Below are positions 62,115-64,000 of a DNA stretch of 64,000 nt, piece after piece; position 1 is the stretch's first letter, and each line of letters begins with the position of its first letter. The DNA lies in contig NZ_JOCX01000011.1 in the NCBI RefSeq assembly GCF_000717915.1, forward strand, positions 62,001-126,000, read 5' to 3'. The notes beneath the pieces were generated by a model, which saw only the letters and a list, made by a program, of their open reading frames with translations, was not told the origin of the DNA and made no database searches. The DNA comes from Streptomyces sp. NRRL S-244 (GTDB lineage: Bacteria; Actinomycetota; Actinomycetes; Streptomycetales; Streptomycetaceae). Both the position numbers and the translations under genes were made by a program.

Positions 62115-62420
62115 ATGCAGTGTCCGAAGTGTCACGCGATGATGCACACCTACAACCGCAACGGTGTCCAGATCGAGCAGTGCAGCAACTGCCGCGGCAT
62201 CTTCCTGGACTACGGCGAGCTGGAGGCGCTGACCCGCCTGGAGTCCCAGTACACCGGCGGCCAGTACGGCCAGGTCCCGCCGCCGGCCGCGCCCCCGGCC
62301 CCCTACCCGGCCGCGCACGCCCCCGCCCCGGCCTGGGGCGCCCCGCACCACGGCGGCCACGGCCACGGTCACCACGGCCACCACAAGGGCGGCTTCGGCC
62401 GGATGCTCTTCTCCTCCTGA
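62115..62420 (+). CDS. Zinc-ribbon (zf-TFIIB) protein
   Basis: A 101-residue protein with an N-terminal zinc ribbon, C3-x2-C6 and C23-x2-C26 (QCPKCHAMM; EQCSNCRGIFLDYGELEAL), then a Pro/Ala stretch and a Gly/His-rich tail (HHGGHGHGHHGHH). The family is widespread and of unknown function; the His-rich end may bind metal. ATG 62115 starts the ribbon. Confidence 0.9.
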   Translation: MQCPKCHAMMHTYNRNGVQIEQCSNCRGIFLDYGELEALTRLESQYTGGQYGQVPPPAAPPAPYPAAHAPAPAWGAPHHGGHGHGHHGHHKGGFGRMLFSS

Positions 62421-62471
62421 GGCCCCGGGCTCCGGGCTCTGGGCCCCGGGCTCCGGGCCCGCCACAACGCA

Positions 62472-62503
62472 GAAGCCCCGGCCGTCGAAACGGCCGGGGC
62501 TTC
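62472..62503. terminator. Bidirectional terminator between zinc-ribbon gene and tRNA cluster
   Basis: Perfect 14-bp inverted repeat (62472-62485 with 62490-62503; core GAAGCCCCGGCCG) with CGAA loop. It can end the zinc-ribbon transcript and the minus-strand tRNA transcript. Confidence 0.8.
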
Positions 62504-62509
62504 CGGAGG

Positions 62510-62584
62510 TGGTGCGCGATACTGGGATTGAACCAGTGACCTCTTCCGTGTCAGGGAAGCGCTCTCCCGCTGAGCTAATCGCGC
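62510..62584 (-). tRNA. tRNA-Val (GAC), copy 1
   Basis: Full cloverleaf on the minus strand: acceptor GCGCGAT/ATCGCGC, D arm GCTC/GAGC, anticodon arm CTTCC-CTGACAC-GGAAG with anticodon GAC, T arm ACTGG-TTCAATC-CCAGT, discriminator A and an encoded CCA (62510-62512). Last gene of the Gly-Cys-Val-Val-Val cluster. Confidence 0.95.
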
Positions 62585-62633
62585 GGGACTACGGTGCGAA
62601 ACCGCAGATGAAGCAGGTGATGCCTGTACTGCG

Positions 62634-62705
62634 TGCGCGATACTGGGATTGAACCAGTGACCTCTTCCGTGTCAGGGAAGCGCTCTCCCGCTGAGCTAAT
62701 CGCGC
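62634..62705 (-). tRNA. tRNA-Val (GAC), copy 2
   Basis: Identical in sequence to copy 1 over the whole 72-base body (anticodon GAC), but without encoded CCA. Separated from copy 1 by about 50 bases. Confidence 0.95.
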
Positions 62706-62724
62706 GGGGATCCTTGCGGATCAG

Positions 62725-62796
62725 TGGACGATACTGGGATTGAACCAGTGACCTCTTCCGTGTCAGGGAAGCGCTCTCCCGCTGAGCTAATCGTCC
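62725..62796 (-). tRNA. tRNA-Val (GAC), copy 3 with altered acceptor stem
   Basis: Identical to the other two copies except for the acceptor stem, GGACGAT/ATCGTCC instead of GCGCGAT/ATCGCGC. Both changed base pairs are compensated, so the stem is intact. No encoded CCA. Only 20 bases from copy 2. Confidence 0.95.
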
Positions 62797-62797
62797 T

Positions 62798-62871
62798 TGG
62801 AGGTGGAGACGGGATTTGAACCCGTGTAGACGGCTTTGCAGGCCGTTGCCTCGCCTCTCGGCCACTCCACC
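62798..62871 (-). tRNA. tRNA-Cys (GCA)
   Basis: Acceptor GGTGGAG/CTCCACC, anticodon arm ACGGC-CTGCAAA-GCCGT with anticodon GCA, T arm CGGG-TTCAAAT-CCCG, discriminator U as required for Cys identity, CCA encoded (62798-62800). Confidence 0.95.
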
Positions 62872-62911
62872 ATGGAGCTGGCAGGGGTTCTCGGGAAGAT
62901 CCCCCACTTCG

Positions 62912-62984
<73 letters not shown>

Positions 62985-63039
62985 AGGTCACCGTGTTCGC
63001 TCCGGGGTTTTCCCCCTTCGCTCCCTGGCGACGTGTTGA

Positions 63040-63067
63040 ACTCTAGCGGATTCCCGGGCCAGCTCAA
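63040..63067 (-). promoter_or_regulatory. Promoter of the tRNA cluster
   Basis: Minus-strand TTGAGC (63062-63067) and TAGAGT (63040-63045) with a 16-base spacer, 55 bases before tRNA-Gly; good match to the housekeeping sigma consensus. Confidence 0.65.
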
Positions 63068-63164
63068 AAACGCGTTTCCGCAGCGTGCTGCCGCTCGATC
63101 ACCACCGGTCACCCGGCGGTCACCTCACCGGCGCCGCGGCGTCACCGGTCATAGACTCGCAGCC

Positions 63165-64000
63165 GTGCACGACCTGCTTCCCCTGGCCCGCTTCGGCGGC
63201 CTCCTCGCGACCGACCTCCGAGACGTCACCAGCGACCCCTCCGCCCTCGACTCGACGGGCTTCTGGGCGGTCGCCGCCGACTTCGAGGGACGCCTGGTCT
63301 GCGCCCGCTTCGGCGACATACGCCCCGACCCCGTCCCGGCGCCCGTCCCGGGGGCCTGGCGCGGCCCCGCCGCGGACCAGTGGTCCTCCTCCCTCGACCG
63401 CGCGGCCTACACGGCCGGAGTACGCCGCATCCGCGAATACATCGCCGCCGGCGAGGTCTACCAGGCCAACCTCTGCCGCGTGATGTCCGCGCCGCTGCCC
63501 GACCCGGACCGCGCCGACGTCGACGCCCTCACGGCCCTGCTCGCCCGCGGCAACCCCGCCCCGTACGCAGGAACGATTCGGCTGCCGGCCCACGGCGTCG
63601 AGATCGCCACCGCGTCCCCCGAGCTGTACCTGCGCCGGGTCGGCCGCCACGTGGAGTCCGGCCCCATCAAGGGCACCGGCCGCACCGCCGCCGACCTCCT
63701 GCCCAAGGACCACGCCGAGAACGTCATGATCGTGGACCTCGTACGCAACGACCTCGGCCGGGTCTGCGCCACCGGCTCCGTCTCCGTCCCCGAGCTGTGC
63801 GCCGTCGAGGAGCACCCGGGCCTGGTCCACCTCGTCTCCACCGTCAGCGGCGAACTCGCCGAGGGCGCGGGCTGGCCCGAGCTGCTCGCCGCCACCTTCC
63901 CGCCCGGCTCCGTCACCGGCGCCCCGAAGTCCTCCGCGCTGCGGATCATCGAGGCCCTGGAGACCGCCCCCCGCGGCCCCTACTGCGGGGGCATCGGCTG
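63165..64000 (+). CDS. Chorismate-binding enzyme (PabB/TrpE-like), N-terminal part
   Basis: The frame is open from GTG 63165 to the window end (about 278 residues). It belongs to the anthranilate/aminodeoxychorismate synthase component I family: the segment AGEVYQANLCRV, SPELYLRR, the conserved IKGTGRT, ENVMIVDLVRNDLGRVC and FPPGSVTGAPK are typical, with the Lys of PIKGT as in PabB. It would convert chorismate and ammonia to aminodeoxychorismate for folate or to a secondary metabolite precursor. A TAGACT -10 (63152-63157) seven bases before GTG suggests a leaderless start. Truncated at the right edge. Confidence 0.88.
   Translation, partial: MHDLLPLARFGGLLATDLRDVTSDPSALDSTGFWAVAADFEGRLVCARFGDIRPDPVPAPVPGAWRGPAADQWSSSLDRAAYTAGVRRIREYIAAGEVYQANLCRVMSAPLPDPDRADVDALTALLARGNPAPYAGTIRLPAHGVEIATASPELYLRRVGRHVESGPIKGTGRTAADLLPKDHAENVMIVDLVRNDLGRVCATGSVSVPELCAVEEHPGLVHLVSTVSGELAEGAGWPELLAATFPPGSVTGAPKSSALRIIEALETAPRGPYCGGIG

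Overview
The window is a high-GC actinobacterial chromosome segment, almost certainly Streptomyces. Supporting signs are strong G/C third-position bias, GTG/TTG starts, many apparently leaderless genes, and a gene order (infC-rpmI-rplT, rRNA methylase, histidine kinase, pheST, then argCJBDR and argH, metNIQ, cobL/cobT/cobA, a tRNA Gly-Cys-Val cluster) that I recall from the conserved Streptomyces core. I see no prophage, integrative element, transposase or CRISPR array. The window opens inside a short-chain dehydrogenase gene and closes inside a chorismate-binding enzyme gene.

Region by region: 1-6.5 kb holds a secreted HAD phosphatase-like protein, a fold-type III PLP enzyme, an orphan mycosin-like protease with a membrane partner, an SseB-like protein and a DUF1844 protein. 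6.5-14.5 kb is a translation block (infC, rpmI, rplT, a SpoU-type RNA methyltransferase, a PAS-histidine kinase, pheS, pheT), with infC behind a structured leader carrying an intrinsic terminator. 14.6-26 kb is mixed: a SpoIIE-type phosphatase with an in-frame repeat insertion, a TPR regulator, a Nudix hydrolase, 3-hydroxyacyl-CoA dehydrogenase, a secreted GH10-like protein, an EamA transporter head-to-head with a MocR regulator, and an alkyl sulfatase.

26-37.5 kb is arginine biosynthesis: argC-J-B-D-R form one overlapping operon, four unrelated genes follow, then argG and argH. Likely ArgR-type operator/promoters precede argC and argG. 37.6-47.3 kb carries a lipoprotein, a HAD protein, a TetR/MFS efflux pair with a clear operator, a beta-helix membrane protein, a PlsC acyltransferase, a Tat-exported GDPD, an ECF-like sigma factor, a GNAT protein and two small membrane proteins.

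47.6-50.6 kb is the methionine importer metN-metI-metQ, preceded by what looks like an unannotated leaderless 28-codon leader peptide ending in a Cys/Met cluster; this is the most interesting regulatory candidate. 51.5-57.8 kb is cobalamin/siroheme synthesis, including a BluB-CobT fusion with a long Pro/Ala/Glu-rich N-terminus. 57.8-64 kb has an RNA methyltransferase, a Ser/Thr kinase, a small membrane protein, a phosphotransferase containing a hexapeptide repeat, a zinc-ribbon protein, five tRNA genes (Gly, Cys, 3x Val) on the minus strand, and a truncated pabB/trpE-like gene.
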